A stretch of 32,461 nucleotides of DNA, taken from the NCBI GenBank assembly GCA_012719195.1, contig JAAYAV010000176.1, forward strand, positions 1 to 32,461. The letters are read 5' to 3'. A program made the position numbers and the translations under genes. Source of the stretch: Anaerolineae bacterium. GTDB lineage: Bacteria > Chloroflexota > Anaerolineae > DRVO01. The notes below the pieces were generated by a model. The model did not search any database. It worked only from the letters and a program-made list of their open reading frames with translations, and was not told the DNA's origin. Below are positions 31,508 to 32,461 of the stretch, piece after piece (position 1 is the stretch's first letter; every line of letters begins with the position of its first letter).

Positions 31508-32434
31508 GTGTCGATGGTCGCCCAAACTCGCACCTACCGGGGCATGACCGCCACCACGCGCGAGAAGGTGGACGGCTACTTGTTCATCCTGCCCTGGATT
31601 CTGGGGTTCCTCATCTTCACCATCGGTCCCATGATCGCCTCGCTGTACTTCAGCTTCACGGACTACAGCCTGCTGGAGGCGTCCAAGTGGGTGGGGCTCG
31701 ACAACTATACCAAGCTCTTCACTAACGACCCGAAGTTCGGCATTTCGCTCAGCGTCACGTTCCGTTACGCTCTGGTGTCGGTACCGCTGGGACTGGTGCT
31801 GGCGCTGCTGGTGGCAATGCTCCTGAACCAGAAAGTCCCGGGGATCCGCTTCTACCGTACCGCCTTCTACCTGCCCTCGCTGTTGGGCGGCGTGGCACTG
31901 ACCCTCATCTGGATGTGGATCTTCAGCCCCGCCTATGGGCTCCTGAACTCGTTCCTGCGTCTGTTCGGCGTCGAGGGGCCGCTATGGTTCCAGAGCCAGG
32001 TGTGGGCGCTACCCGGGCTGATCATCATGAGCCTCTGGGGCGTAGGGGCGCGCATGATCATCTTCCTCGCCGGGCTGCAGAATATCCCCGACCACCTCTA
32101 CGAGGCGGCGGAGATGGATGGCGCAGGGACTACCCGCCGATTCTGGCACGTTACCATACCCATGCTGACGCCTACCATCTTCTTCAACCTGATCATGGGC
32201 GTCATCGGCTCGCTGCAGACGTTCGCCCAGGCGTTCATCGCCACCTCGGGCGGGCCCAACAACGCGACGCTGTTCTACGCCCTTTACCTCTATCAGAACG
32301 CCTTCCAGTACTTCGAGATGGGCTATGCCTCAGCGCTGGCCTGGATCCTTTTCGCGGTGATCCTCGTGCTTACCCTGGTCGTTATCCGCTCATCTCCCAT
32401 GTGGGTGTTCTACGAGGGGACGCTCAGGAAGTGA
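31508..32434 (+). CDS. Carbohydrate ABC transporter permease (MalF/UgpA type)
   Basis: Inner-membrane permease of a sugar or polyol importer (308 aa). Six hydrophobic helices are visible (about 25-47, 85-106, 121-140, 167-188, 216-240, 275-297). The EAA loop, which docks the ATPase, reads YEAAEMDGAGTTRRFWHVTIP. The N-terminus YLFILPWILGFLIFTIGPM is typical of this family. GTG 31508 has GGAGGG 9-10 bases upstream; ATG 31514 is an alternative. It begins an operon that continues past the window, where a second permease is expected; the binding protein may be elsewhere. The substrate cannot be inferred. Confidence 0.93.
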   Translation: MSMVAQTRTYRGMTATTREKVDGYLFILPWILGFLIFTIGPMIASLYFSFTDYSLLEASKWVGLDNYTKLFTNDPKFGISLSVTFRYALVSVPLGLVLALLVAMLLNQKVPGIRFYRTAFYLPSLLGGVALTLIWMWIFSPAYGLLNSFLRLFGVEGPLWFQSQVWALPGLIIMSLWGVGARMIIFLAGLQNIPDHLYEAAEMDGAGTTRRFWHVTIPMLTPTIFFNLIMGVIGSLQTFAQAFIATSGGPNNATLFYALYLYQNAFQYFEMGYASALAWILFAVILVLTLVVIRSSPMWVFYEGTLRK

Positions 32435-32454
32435 GGAAGGGTGAGAGTGTCAGC

Positions 32455-32461
32455 ATGATCG
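32455..32461 (+). CDS. Possible start of the next transporter gene (cut by window end)
   Basis: An ATG at 32455 follows the permease stop by 20 bases with GAGGAAGGG upstream. Position suggests the second (MalG-type) permease, but only two codons are visible and a GTG at 32431 in the same frame is an alternative start. Confidence 0.3.

Noticed and set aside
1..32461. CRISPR arrays, tRNA or rRNA genes, insertion sequences, phage genes, toxin-antitoxin pairs
   Set aside because: No repeat arrays, cloverleaf-like segments, transposase motifs or terminal repeats were seen on either strand.

Overview
The window is GC-rich (by eye well above 60%) bacterial chromosome, densely packed with genes. I read it as a Chloroflexota-like (Anaerolineae-type) genome. 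The clues are a topoisomerase I with an extra N-terminal zinc-ribbon domain, a large secreted protein ending in a Tyr-Leu-Pro motif, a helix-turn-helix/pseudokinase/receiver protein, and abundant accessory sugar-acid genes (uroporphyrinogen-decarboxylase-like proteins, a DHDPS-like lyase). That placement is inference from gene style. No 16S rRNA, tRNA, CRISPR array or mobile element was seen.

Layout. 1-4417 (+): a drug/lipid-efflux type ABC operon of two ATPases, one ABC-2 permease and a lipoprotein HlyD-like adaptor, closed by a strong hairpin. 4496-5625 (+): a solitary URO-D-family gene with its own promoter. 5722-13476 (-): a housekeeping block read leftwards: a helix-hairpin-helix membrane protein, then ffh, rpsP, khpA, dprA, manC and topA. 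Hairpins with U-rich tails after khpA and dprA suggest sub-operons. 13602-15500 (-): a secreted zinc-metalloprotease-like protein. 15627-19059 (+): a catabolic operon of a DUF1537 acid-sugar kinase, a PdxA-family dehydrogenase and a second URO-D-family protein, resembling the known D-threonate route with one extra gene.

19198-23529 (+): a respiratory [NiFe] hydrogenase operon with Tat-exported, C-terminally anchored small subunit, large subunit, cytochrome b and maturation protease, behind a consensus -10. The proximal-cluster motif of the small subunit has Asp where a Cys ligand is expected. 23480-25517 (-): a slipin (SPFH) and a DUF89 damage-control phosphatase. 25689-27825 (-): an epimerase-like Rossmann protein and a DHDPS-family lyase. 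28000-31297: a membrane hybrid histidine kinase (+) meeting a HTH-pseudokinase-receiver protein (-) tail to tail. 31508-end (+): the first permease of a sugar ABC importer, running out of the window.

The most notable item is the hydrogenase: classical membrane-bound group-1 organisation combined with a 3Cys-1Asp proximal-cluster signature and a long disordered small-subunit tail. Other points worth checking are the ABC pair whose motif changes fall in one composite ATP site, a dprA whose conserved N-terminus requires a CTG start, and the kinase/dehydrogenase/URO-D operon.
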